A stretch of DNA of 5,559 bases from Verrucomicrobiota bacterium (lineage in GTDB: Bacteria; Verrucomicrobiota; Verrucomicrobiia; Chthoniobacterales; JAFAMB01). This document shows, piece by piece, positions 1 to 5,502 of this stretch. The first letter of the stretch is position 1, and each line of letters begins with the position of its first letter. The stretch spans positions 1 to 5,559 of the forward strand of contig JAFAXJ010000316.1 in assembly GCA_019241095.1 (NCBI GenBank), written 5' to 3'. Under the pieces are notes generated by a model. It was given only the letters and a program-made list of their open reading frames with translations. It ran no database searches and had not been told where the DNA came from. The position numbers and the translations under genes were made by a program.

Positions 1-1350
1 ATCGATTATCGCTTCATGTTTGCCCCATTGACCAAATGGGTTGCAGAGATCGATTGCGCTTCTCGCGTCCCTGAACTTGTTTCTCGTGCATTCCAAACTG
101 CCGTTAGCGGCCGTCCAGGACCGGTGGTACTAGCTCTTCCCGAAGACATGTTAACGGAGGCTGCTGCGGCTGCGGCGGAAATTAGACACTACAAAATAGT
201 GCAGGCGCAGCCAAGACCCGAAGATTTGATTTGTCTGAATGCGATGCTGGCCCGAGCACAACGGCCACTCTTGCTGCTGGGCGGAGGTGGGTGGGACCTG
301 ACCGCCTGCGCTGACATCACTGCGTTCGCGGAGACCAATCGTTTGCCGACGGCGGTTGCCTTCCGCTTTCAGGACCTGTTCGACAATCGCAATGACCTGT
401 ACATCGGTGACGTCGGCCTAGGAATTAATCCGCGTTTGGCGCAGTGTGTGCGTGATGCCGATCTTTTGATAGTAGTCGGTCCTCGGTTGAGCGAGGCTAC
501 TACTGGCGGCTATAAACTGTTACAACCGCCTCGCCTTAAAGAGACTCAACAGTTAATCCACGTGCATGCCGATCCGGAGGAACTTTCGCGCGTCTACCAA
601 GCTGATCTTCCGATTAATGCCGGCATGAGCGCCTTCGCAGCCGCCGCGCGCCAGCTCGATCCAGTACAAAGCACATCCTGGAAGCTTTGGCTAAGCTCCG
701 CGCGAGAAAGCTATTTGCACCATATTGCTGTGCCAAATCCAGGACCGACGCAATTTGTTGATATGTCCCAAGTCGTGATGTATTTGCGCGACCGTCTCCC
801 TGCCGATGCGATTTTAACCAACGGAGCGGGCAATTACACAACGTGGATTCATCGCTTCTATCAGTACCGCACTTTTCGGACCCAGCTTGCCCCTACGAGT
901 GGCGCGATGGGCTACGGCCTGCCAGCCGCCATTGCTGCGAAATTACGGTACCCCGGGCGAGTCGTCGTCGCGTTTGCCGGTGATGGATGTTTTCTTATGT
1001 ATGGACAAGAACTTGCGACGGCAATGAAGTATAACCTGCAGATTATCGTTCTGGTCGTTAACAATTCTATGTATGGAACCATCCGCATGCACCAGGAAAG
1101 GAAATATCCCGGCAGAGTCTATGGCACCGAGCTCGTTAATCCGGATTTTGCAGCGTTCGCTCAAGCTTTCGGTGCGCAGGGTAAGACAGTGGCTCGCACC
1201 GAGGATTTTCCGGCGGCCTTCGACGAAGCCTTGACTACTCAAGCTTCATCGTTACTGGAGCTCCGCGTCGACCCAGACATGATTACGCCGTCCACTCGCC
1301 TTTCCGAAATTCGGCTACAGGCGACGGCACACAAATATCGCGAAACCTGA
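1..1350 (+). CDS. Thiamine-diphosphate-binding enzyme, acetolactate-synthase-like, 5' partial
   Basis: The frame is open from base 1 (IDYRF precedes the first in-window Met at base 16), so the gene begins upstream; 449 residues are present against about 550-570 usual for the family, so roughly 100-120 N-terminal residues, including the region of the activating glutamate, are missing from view. What is visible: the end of the pyrimidine-binding domain with the family hallmark SGRPGPVVLALPEDML (window residues about 36-50); a central domain (about 75-215) with LLLLGGGGWD and DADLLIVVGPRLSE; and the diphosphate-binding domain (about 255-430) with GDG at 327-329 followed 26 residues later by NN at 354-355, the Mg/ThDP-binding signature. 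Such enzymes make or break C-C bonds next to a carbonyl, usually from 2-oxo acids or diketones, in the cytosol. The substrate cannot be read from sequence. The nearby cyclitol-type genes suggest a cleavage step like that of IolD, but IolD-specific features are not evident. The frame is intact to a TGA stop. Family call is firm; substrate is unknown. Confidence 0.95.
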   Translation: MDYRFMFAPLTKWVAEIDCASRVPELVSRAFQTAVSGRPGPVVLALPEDMLTEAAAAAAEIRHYKIVQAQPRPEDLICLNAMLARAQRPLLLLGGGGWDLTACADITAFAETNRLPTAVAFRFQDLFDNRNDLYIGDVGLGINPRLAQCVRDADLLIVVGPRLSEATTGGYKLLQPPRLKETQQLIHVHADPEELSRVYQADLPINAGMSAFAAAARQLDPVQSTSWKLWLSSARESYLHHIAVPNPGPTQFVDMSQVVMYLRDRLPADAILTNGAGNYTTWIHRFYQYRTFRTQLAPTSGAMGYGLPAAIAAKLRYPGRVVVAFAGDGCFLMYGQELATAMKYNLQIIVLVVNNSMYGTIRMHQERKYPGRVYGTELVNPDFAAFAQAFGAQGKTVARTEDFPAAFDEALTTQASSLLELRVDPDMITPSTRLSEIRLQATAHKYRET

Positions 1351-1547
1351 TAAGCCGTCGTCCTTTATTGCGAGGATTTTCACACGAATCTGACAATCCT
1401 GCGTTTCGTGCAATGTTCAGATCAACAGCTTTGCCGTCCGATTTCGTCTCGGCTCTCGCCTGGACAGTTGTCATTCGCGGCATTTGAGACGGTTTGACGC
1501 TGGTTAGAGTCTATGTTTAACTGCGATCAAAAGTGCTAGGTGGCGCT

Positions 1548-1575
1548 CCAGGTTATCAGCCTCGTCCGCCAGGTT
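1548..1575. repeat. Short direct repeat CCAGGTT, 21-bp period
   Basis: CCAGGTT occurs at 1548-1554 and again at 1569-1575, exactly 21 bases (two helical turns) apart, so both copies would face the same side of the DNA. They lie about 95-120 bases upstream of the preferred permease start. This geometry fits tandem activator half-sites, but a 7-base repeat can arise by chance. Confidence 0.3.
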
Positions 1576-1590
1576 GAAGGCACCTCAAAA

Positions 1591-1604
1591 TATCGACATC
1601 GATA
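1591..1604. promoter_or_regulatory. Perfect dyad TATCGA-N2-TCGATA, candidate operator
   Basis: TATCGACATCGATA is a perfect inverted repeat of 6-base arms around CA, placed 64-77 bases upstream of the preferred permease start codon. The position and symmetry fit a binding site for a dimeric helix-turn-helix regulator. No matching regulator gene is in the window, so the regulatory role is inference. Confidence 0.35.
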
Positions 1605-1654
1605 CCTCTGACGTTAAACTCGCAAATGCCTCTACAGCCCCTGACCTTGAATTC

Positions 1655-1660
1655 GAGGGA
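1655..1660 (+). promoter_or_regulatory. Ribosome binding site that sets the permease start at 1668
   Basis: GAGGGA lies 7 bases before the ATG at 1668, an ideal distance. The earlier in-frame ATG at 1626 has no purine-rich element in front of it (the sequence there is TAAACTCGCAA). This favours the 1668 start and a protein 14 residues shorter than the longest open frame. Confidence 0.7.
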
Positions 1661-1667
1661 CGCTGTC

Positions 1668-3524
1668 ATGGATAGTCCGTCGGCGACGTTAGAGCAATTT
1701 TGTAGGTTGCCGCCAGCTTGGCCACGTATTGGGCTGCTTGTTACAGCGATGTTTGCAGTCGTAATTCTGGCCGCTCAAGGAAACGTCGAGCCGCTCCCAA
1801 GTTGGGGCATTCACTATAGTCGCCCCACACGCCAAACGTGGGAGCGCCTGACTTTTCTCGCGTATGCTGCACTATTTTTGAGCATGTGGCTCGTTTATTT
1901 CCTTTCTCGGAGCAAGGCGGCGTTTTTCAATGTTCGCACCCTTCGTAAATTGCTTCAGCTTACAAGTCAGTTGTGGTTACCTAGTATCCATTCTGCCGAG
2001 AAGAAAGAATTCGAACAAATTTTCATCGACAAGGCCAGAACGTCCATCACGGTGCTTGGAATCCTCACCGCTGCGGCAGGGCTGGAACTCGTTCAGGTTA
2101 ACGCGATTCTTCTCAGTGTTTCAGGCCAAAAGGCTATGGCTGATCCTTGGAATGTCGTCATGTTGGCGGGTGCGACCCTGGCGGCCATCGCGGCGTTCGT
2201 GTATTTTCTGATATCAGCCGATTCGCTGGATTGCCTATTCAATCGATTCGACCCTGCAGATGATGAACGACTAAAGCGGAACTTTTATAGGCGAACCATC
2301 ACACCCCGGTACCTCGGCGTGGTGATGCTGATGGTCGGCGCGGTCCTGCTAGTGGCGTTTCACGAACCAACCCTGGCATCGATGGCGATGGGAGTGTTGA
2401 TTGTGGTAGGATATAGGCACTGGTTTCCTAGTTTTCCGGATGTGAGTGTGCAGGTACAGTGCGGCACTTTGAGTGGATTTTTCCGCCGTATCGAACGAGG
2501 TGCAAGCATCGGGGCATATTTGCTATTACTGGCAGGGCCTTTGTTGACATTTTGTCTGAACGATATGCCCGTTCCGACGCACCTTTTCGCTGTGCTGGCA
2601 GCCGCCCTTTGGGCGTTCTCCGCACCTGTGATAAACCGAGGTCTCAATAGACTGCCGAAGGAAGGGCGTCTTTATGGCATCCTGTGCGGGCTTTTGGTGA
2701 GCTTGATATGTGGCTCGGCAACTTTGTCGCTGCTGACTCTTGGTTCACTCGGACGTAGTGCGCCTTCACTTTATATGGTTCTGAGGATCGCGTTTACGTT
2801 CCTACCGTTCGCTGGCTTCGTCTATTTAGTTTTGGCAGGCGTGTTTACATTCCCGTTGGCCACCGGCCTATATTACGGATGCGCGCATGCGTTCGGAGAG
2901 CGTGCCGAATTCGCCGCTCAGTTTGTTAAGGTCAAGCCCATCTTGTCTGTTCTCCTGGCCACATTCCTGTTGCACGAATCGTTCAGGCTATCATCCGCCA
3001 TCTCGTTGGTGCTCATTATAATTGGTGTGGCACTTCTTTTGGGTGTGAACCAGCAAGGCAAGCCGTCCCTCTACGCTGTCGGATTAGGGGTGCTGACGGC
3101 CCTTTCATGGTCGCTCGGCGAAATCTTTTTCAAATTGGGGCATCACACCGAGACGATCCTTGATGATACTCTTCTAGCGTTGATCAGCGGGACGCTATTG
3201 GGCCTCATTGGCATGCTCTTGTCCACGGCATTTATTGTCAAACGAACCGATCGGCGTGCGGTTTACAAGGCGTTTCCGAATTGGGTCATCTATTTTGTGC
3301 TACACGGCATCCTGAGCTTTGGACTGGCCTACGCATGTCTTTTTAGATCGATTGCCGCGGTGGGAGTAAGCCGGACCGTAATGATCACATCGTTTTGGCC
3401 CATTGCTTCCCTCATCACTTCAGCCAATTTTGTATTCGAAGCTAAACCGCGCTCTATCTCAGGGCATGTTGTCTGGGCGGCTGCCGCATTGCTTGCTGGG
3501 AGCCTGCTGCAGCTATTGACATGA
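1668..3524 (+). CDS. Integral membrane protein: unknown N-terminal membrane domain fused to EamA/DMT-type permease
   Basis: The protein is 618 residues from the Met at 1668 (632 from the weaker ATG at 1626; residue numbers here count from 1626). The C-terminal half, about residues 318-632, has around ten hydrophobic segments in two repeats, as in EamA/drug-metabolite transporters: each repeat ends with the family pattern of a proline, a hydrophobic helix, an acidic residue and a last glycine-rich helix (KVKPILSVLLATFLLHESF at 434-453, and SFWPIASLITSANFVFEAK at 589-607). These inner-membrane permeases export or exchange small metabolites. The N-terminal half, about 30-310, holds some six or seven further hydrophobic segments (near 33-51, 73-93, 140-165, 175-197, 228-246, 247-263, 294-311) and charged loops at 95-135 and 205-227; I do not recognise it. 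A typical DMT protein is about 300 residues, so this one is twice the usual size. It could be a fusion or a distinct large subfamily. Substrate unknown; neighbours hint at a cyclitol-derived compound. The membrane and DMT calls are good, the N-terminal domain is open. Confidence 0.75.
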   Translation: MDSPSATLEQFCRLPPAWPRIGLLVTAMFAVVILAAQGNVEPLPSWGIHYSRPTRQTWERLTFLAYAALFLSMWLVYFLSRSKAAFFNVRTLRKLLQLTSQLWLPSIHSAEKKEFEQIFIDKARTSITVLGILTAAAGLELVQVNAILLSVSGQKAMADPWNVVMLAGATLAAIAAFVYFLISADSLDCLFNRFDPADDERLKRNFYRRTITPRYLGVVMLMVGAVLLVAFHEPTLASMAMGVLIVVGYRHWFPSFPDVSVQVQCGTLSGFFRRIERGASIGAYLLLLAGPLLTFCLNDMPVPTHLFAVLAAALWAFSAPVINRGLNRLPKEGRLYGILCGLLVSLICGSATLSLLTLGSLGRSAPSLYMVLRIAFTFLPFAGFVYLVLAGVFTFPLATGLYYGCAHAFGERAEFAAQFVKVKPILSVLLATFLLHESFRLSSAISLVLIIIGVALLLGVNQQGKPSLYAVGLGVLTALSWSLGEIFFKLGHHTETILDDTLLALISGTLLGLIGMLLSTAFIVKRTDRRAVYKAFPNWVIYFVLHGILSFGLAYACLFRSIAAVGVSRTVMITSFWPIASLITSANFVFEAKPRSISGHVVWAAAALLAGSLLQLLT

Positions 3525-3645
3525 CTATGCAGAAGAACATAAAGCCCGTGCTTAGCCGCATTTTGAAGGCGGTTGCCGGAGCGCGATTACGGTTATGAAA
3601 ACGCCCCTAAGGAAATCAGTCAAACCGAAGCCAGTGAGGGAGGCG

Positions 3646-3786
3646 ATGTCTGTCGATTGGCAGCATTTATCAGTAGTCCAAAAACTGAAGAGAGGTGCGA
3701 TTCGCGAGATCTGGCGCCGGGGTTTTCAAAGCGCAGATTCATTTCAGACCGGAACGGAAACGCGAGCGCATGGATTCAGCCTTTAG
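3646..3786 (+). CDS. Possible small basic protein, 46 aa, unknown function
   Basis: An ATG at 3646 follows a strong purine-rich Shine-Dalgarno stretch, GAGGGAGG at 3636-3643. The frame ends with TAG at 3784-3786 and encodes MSVDWQHLSVVQ followed by a basic segment (KLKRGAIREIWRRGF) and a polar tail. There is no membrane segment or signal peptide. The same frame is open further upstream to an ATG at 3595 that overlaps a preceding stop codon (ATGA), giving a 63-residue alternative without a close ribosome site. I recognise no family. It may be a genuine small protein or the remnant of a larger gene; the case rests only on the ribosome site and the amphipathic-looking basic stretch. Confidence 0.3.
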   Translation: MSVDWQHLSVVQKLKRGAIREIWRRGFQSADSFQTGTETRAHGFSL

Positions 3787-3850
3787 GAAGACCCAAGCGA
3801 CAAGACCCCTCTTTTATAGGTTTCAGTTCTTTCTTCGAATGCGGTGATAT

Positions 3851-3973
3851 TTGAAAAATTTATTTTCCAAGACCCCAAGACCGTTCGAAAGGGTGACTTT
3901 TCAATGGCCTGATTCGCTGGCCTTAGCTTTAGGCCTGTTTACCGGCCTCTTTTTCTTTGCGGGCCTCCGTTGA
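3851..3973 (+). CDS. Possible small single-helix membrane protein, 40 aa
   Basis: A frame starting at TTG 3851 and ending with TGA 3971-3973 encodes a basic, polar head (KNLFSKTPRPFERVTFQWPD) and then an uninterrupted hydrophobic helix of about 18 residues (SLALALGLFTGLFFFAGL) ending in Arg. This is the layout of a one-pass small membrane protein with a cytoplasmic basic N-terminus. A GGTGA element at 3843-3847 sits only 3 bases before the TTG, which is tight; an internal GTG at 3893 is another possible start. The hydrophobic part coincides with the phased GGCCT boxes, so the helix could be a by-product of that repeat. No family recognised; confidence is low. Confidence 0.25.
   Translation: MKNLFSKTPRPFERVTFQWPDSLALALGLFTGLFFFAGLR
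3906..3966. repeat. Phased GGCCT boxes
   Basis: GGCCT occurs at 3906, 3919, 3932, 3944 and 3962 (intervals 13, 13, 12, 18), and a sixth GGCC at 3989. GGCC is expected about once per 256 bases in balanced sequence, so six within 87 bases is a clear local excess. The intervening bases are not conserved, so this is not a simple tandem duplication. Meaning unknown. Confidence 0.4.
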
Positions 3974-3983
3974 TGGTCGACCG

Positions 3984-4004
3984 GCACAGGCCGCCAACCT
4001 GTGC
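3984..4004. other. Perfect 7-bp hairpin
   Basis: GCACAGG at 3984-3990 pairs with CCTGTGC at 3998-4004 around a 7-base loop (CCGCCAA). No T-run follows on either strand, so it is not a standard intrinsic terminator. It may be an RNA structural element in the 3' region of either convergent transcript. Confidence 0.4.
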
Positions 4005-4023
4005 GAATCTCCGCAATGCAACG

Positions 4024-4062
4024 GTCCCGGTCCCACTCCACTCTCGCAAGGATTACCGGGAC
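4024..4062. other. 8-bp GC-rich inverted repeat with long loop
   Basis: GTCCCGGT at 4024-4031 pairs perfectly with ACCGGGAC at 4055-4062 across a 23-base loop. On the + strand a T-rich stretch (CTCTTTTATT) begins 9 bases after the stem, so weak termination of rightward transcripts is possible, though the distance is larger than in a standard intrinsic terminator. Confidence 0.4.
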
Positions 4063-4079
4063 AGAAGGGCTCTTTTATT

Positions 4080-4115
4080 AACGCCACCTATGAAGGCGTT
4101 TGAGCGGATAGCTCA
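4080..4115 (-). terminator. Tandem hairpins just downstream of the dehydrogenase gene
   Basis: Two adjacent stem-loops begin about 21 bases past the stop codon of the - strand dehydrogenase gene: TGAGC/GCTCA around a 5-base loop (4101-4115) and AACGCC/GGCGTT around a 9-base loop (4080-4100). Their position suits transcript termination or 3'-end protection, but on the - strand the following bases are AATAAAAG rather than a T-run, so a classic intrinsic terminator is not supported. Confidence 0.3.
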
Positions 4116-4136
4116 CCAAGAACCTTGAAACTTTGT

Positions 4137-5195
4137 CTAAGCGTAGGCGAGAGCATCACGGCATTTGCGGTACAACTCAGGGAGGGGCTGGAACGCCACG
4201 CCCATTCGGCCGCTGTAAGCCATAGAGCGCAACACCGCCTCCGACACAACCGCTCCACAATACCCGTCCCACGCATCAGGCCCGTTAACCGGACCGAACT
4301 CAGTTTGTTCTTTGCTTGAGCGCCAGCGGATAACCCCATTCACCCAACTCTGCAGCTCGCGCCGATAGGCTTCCGCAAAGCGCCCTCGCCAGTCGGAGGC
4401 AAAGTCGGTTTGCATTTTAAAATCAGACCGCACCCGTACAGATGCAAGTGGGGCCAATTCAATGGTTCCTTTTTCGCCAACAATCTCACAGCGAATCTCA
4501 TATCCGTACCCGCATTTTACGAATAGTTCGCAAATTACGAGTGCTCCTGCCTCCAGTTCCAGAACAAGCACCTGCGGATCGCGAAACTTTGCGGTGATCG
4601 CCGATGAGGGAGCCATCCAATTCACTCCGATCACTTTTTTGCCAAACAGCCATGGCATAACGTCAATTTCGTGCACGGCACTACCCAGCACGGTCATTTC
4701 GGATGTCCACCCGCTCGGTACGTCGGCATTGCGATGACTACAATGCGCAAGCATCGGTCTGCCAATTATTCCGGATACGAGTCGTCTTTGCATTTCGACG
4801 TAACCGGGATCGAATCGTCTCATAAACCCGACCTGGACCATGCGCAAGCCGGCCATCTGTTCCGCGCACAGGATCTTCTCACATTCGGCAACTGTTGGTG
4901 CAAGCGGCTTTTCACAAAGGACAGGTTTTCCCGCGGCGATAGCCGAAAGGACGTACTGTGCATGCGTGGCGTCGTTTGAGGCTATCAGGAGAGCATCCAC
5001 CTCGAACTCCTCAATGAGGCTCTGAGCGGAGGATAGAGGTTTGGCACCTGGAACACTCGAGGCAACCCTCGCGGCACGACTCGGATCAATGTCGAAAACG
5101 GCACGAACTTCCGCTCCGGAAATCGCAGTACTAATCGTGTTCACGTGATCGGCACCCATCACTCCGACGCCAATTACTCCAATTCCTATGTTCAT
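4137..5195 (-). CDS. Gfo/Idh/MocA oxidoreductase, inositol 2-dehydrogenase (IolG)-like
   Basis: This 352-residue cytosolic protein fits NAD(P)-dependent sugar or cyclitol dehydrogenases, which oxidise a ring hydroxyl such as that of myo-inositol to the 2-keto form. Visible features: N-terminal Rossmann fold with GVGVMG (residues 9-14); acidic D35/D37 after strand 2, favouring NAD; CEKPLA at 94-99 containing catalytic Lys96; QVGFMRRFDP at 121-130; HCSHRNADVP at 151-160; HEIDVMPWLFG at 175-185 with catalytic His175; and GPDAWDGY at 305-312, typical of inositol dehydrogenases. Length is close to the usual 335-350. Oddity: the position four residues before His175, Asp172 in Bacillus subtilis IolG, is Gly171 here. 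The Rossmann fold begins at once, so the ATG at 5195 is the only sensible start, although no good Shine-Dalgarno sits in front of it. The gene is divergent from the TIM-barrel gene to the right and convergent with the permease gene. The family is sure; activity and exact substrate (inositol, scyllo-inositol, inosamine or another sugar) are open. Confidence 0.95.
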   Translation of the reverse strand: MNIGIGVIGVGVMGADHVNTISTAISGAEVRAVFDIDPSRAARVASSVPGAKPLSSAQSLIEEFEVDALLIASNDATHAQYVLSAIAAGKPVLCEKPLAPTVAECEKILCAEQMAGLRMVQVGFMRRFDPGYVEMQRRLVSGIIGRPMLAHCSHRNADVPSGWTSEMTVLGSAVHEIDVMPWLFGKKVIGVNWMAPSSAITAKFRDPQVLVLELEAGALVICELFVKCGYGYEIRCEIVGEKGTIELAPLASVRVRSDFKMQTDFASDWRGRFAEAYRRELQSWVNGVIRWRSSKEQTEFGPVNGPDAWDGYCGAVVSEAVLRSMAYSGRMGVAFQPLPELYRKCRDALAYA

Positions 5196-5238
5196 CGCGT
5201 TTATCGTTTGGTCAATTTGCTCCGAGTTTCACCTTTAA

Positions 5239-5391
5239 GGACTTTGTTTAAGGTCGAAAGCTGCTGCAATTCAACAACATGCCCTCGACAAGCGGCTTTA
5301 CGAAGCGGATATTACGAATGCTCTCGAGTGGCTGGCCGGAGCTGCCGAGGCGTCCGATTCCTTCGATCGACCAGACACGGCGGAATTTTGA
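5239..5391 (+). pseudogene. Coding-like remnant without a start codon
   Basis: Between a TAA at 5236-5238 and a TGA at 5389-5391 the frame reads as plausible soluble helical protein: AAAIQQHALDKRLYEADI and then TNALEWLAGAAEASDSFDRP, rich in Ala, Glu, Asp and Leu and ending TAEF. It has no ATG, GTG or TTG start in frame. This could be the 3' end of a gene whose 5' part has been lost, or a chance open stretch. I recognise no family, and confidence is low. Confidence 0.2.
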
Positions 5392-5462
5392 CCAATTCCA
5401 CTGCAGGATTCGATCGATTGAAGGCGTATCAAAGGCGCACGGCCTTGACCCTCCCCAGCAGT

Positions 5463-5468
5463 TATGAT
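5463..5468 (+). promoter_or_regulatory. Candidate -10 element for the TIM-barrel gene
   Basis: TATGAT differs from the sigma-70 consensus TATAAT at one position and lies 35-40 bases before the ATG at 5503, close enough for a short leader. The only -35-like hexamer, TTGACC at 5445-5450, is just 12 bases away instead of about 17, so a standard sigma-70 promoter is not established; an activator-dependent promoter would be compatible. Confidence 0.35.
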
Positions 5469-5470
5469 TT

Positions 5471-5485
5471 CCTGCTGTCAGCAGG
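5471..5485. promoter_or_regulatory. Perfect 15-bp palindrome, candidate operator
   Basis: CCTGCTGTCAGCAGG is a perfect inverted repeat (CCTGCTG / CAGCAGG) around a single central T. It lies 2 bases after the -10-like TATGAT and 5 bases before the ribosome site of the TIM-barrel gene, where the transcription start would fall. A repressor bound here would block initiation. The symmetric arms suit a dimeric sugar-responsive regulator, but the regulator itself is not in the window. As RNA it would form no useful hairpin because the loop is one base. Confidence 0.5.
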
Positions 5486-5490
5486 CCGAA

Positions 5491-5496
5491 AAGGAG
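5491..5496 (+). promoter_or_regulatory. Ribosome binding site for the TIM-barrel gene
   Basis: AAGGAG is a full Shine-Dalgarno sequence, 6 bases before the ATG at 5503. It fixes the start of the truncated gene at the window edge. Confidence 0.85.
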
Positions 5497-5502
5497 CATA
5501 AG

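Larger units (their letters stand above)
1351..1667. other. Intergenic region upstream of the DMT permease gene
   Basis: No convincing gene lies in these 317 bases. There is no strong intrinsic terminator after the thiamine-enzyme gene: short interlocked dyads (AGGATT at 1373-1378 with AATCCT at 1395-1400, and CACGAA at 1383-1388 with TTCGTG at 1405-1410) exist but have no following T-run. The right half carries a CCAGGTT direct repeat and the TATCGA dyad listed separately. The gap is long enough to hold an independent promoter for the permease gene, but I see no clear -35/-10 pair. Confidence 0.7.
3525..4136. other. Gap between convergent genes with only small unproven ORFs, GGCC boxes and hairpins
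   Basis: Across these 612 bases I find no gene of known family. Three short frames follow the permease stop (25 codons from 3521, then 63 or 46 codons ending at 3786, then 40 codons at 3851-3973); they do not share one frame. Hairpins cluster at 3984-4115. The pattern fits either decayed sequence between two convergent genes or small-protein or RNA genes; nothing visible decides. The two most plausible reading frames and the repeats are listed separately. Confidence 0.6.
5196..5502. other. Divergent intergenic region between the dehydrogenase and TIM-barrel genes
   Basis: These 307 bases separate two diverging genes and must hold promoters for both. Seen here: TTTAAGG at 5234-5240 and 5247-5253 (13-base period); TTCGATCGA at 5362-5370 and 5409-5417; a -10-like TATGAT at 5463-5468; the palindrome at 5471-5485; and a coding-like open segment at 5239-5391. 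On the - strand a loose -35/-10 pair (TTGAAT, 17 bases, TTAAAC) lies upstream of the dehydrogenase, too weak to assert as a promoter. Confidence 0.75.

Noticed and set aside
1..1350. Naming the thiamine enzyme iolD or ilvB
   Set aside because: Only general superfamily motifs are visible, the N-terminal active-site region is outside the window, and no IolD-specific feature is seen.
614..1483. Minus-strand open frames of 66 to 99 codons over and just after the thiamine-enzyme gene
   Set aside because: They are antisense shadows of a clearly coding frame or run into the gap without protein-like composition or ribosome sites.
1626..1667. Earlier in-frame ATG at 1626 as the permease start
   Set aside because: There is no ribosome binding element before 1626, whereas GAGGGA is ideally placed before the ATG at 1668.
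3573..3854. 93-codon frame from TTG 3573
   Set aside because: The translation is charged and polar with no protein-like pattern, it starts with TTG, and it overlaps the better-supported 46-codon frame.
3890..4080. A tRNA or tRNA fragment in the convergent gap
   Set aside because: The hairpins do not form a cloverleaf, and there is no T-arm consensus GGTTCRANYCC or CCA end in the right place.
4125..5025. Plus-strand open frames opposite the dehydrogenase gene
   Set aside because: They are antisense to a gene with complete family motifs and have no recognisable content.
5208..5395. Inverted copies of TTGGTCAA at 5208-5215 and 5388-5395
   Set aside because: An 8-base match in about 300 bases is expected by chance, and the copies are 180 bases apart.
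5445..5468. TTGACC ... TATGAT as a complete sigma-70 promoter
   Set aside because: The spacer is only 12 bases, well short of the usual 16-18. Only the -10-like part is retained.
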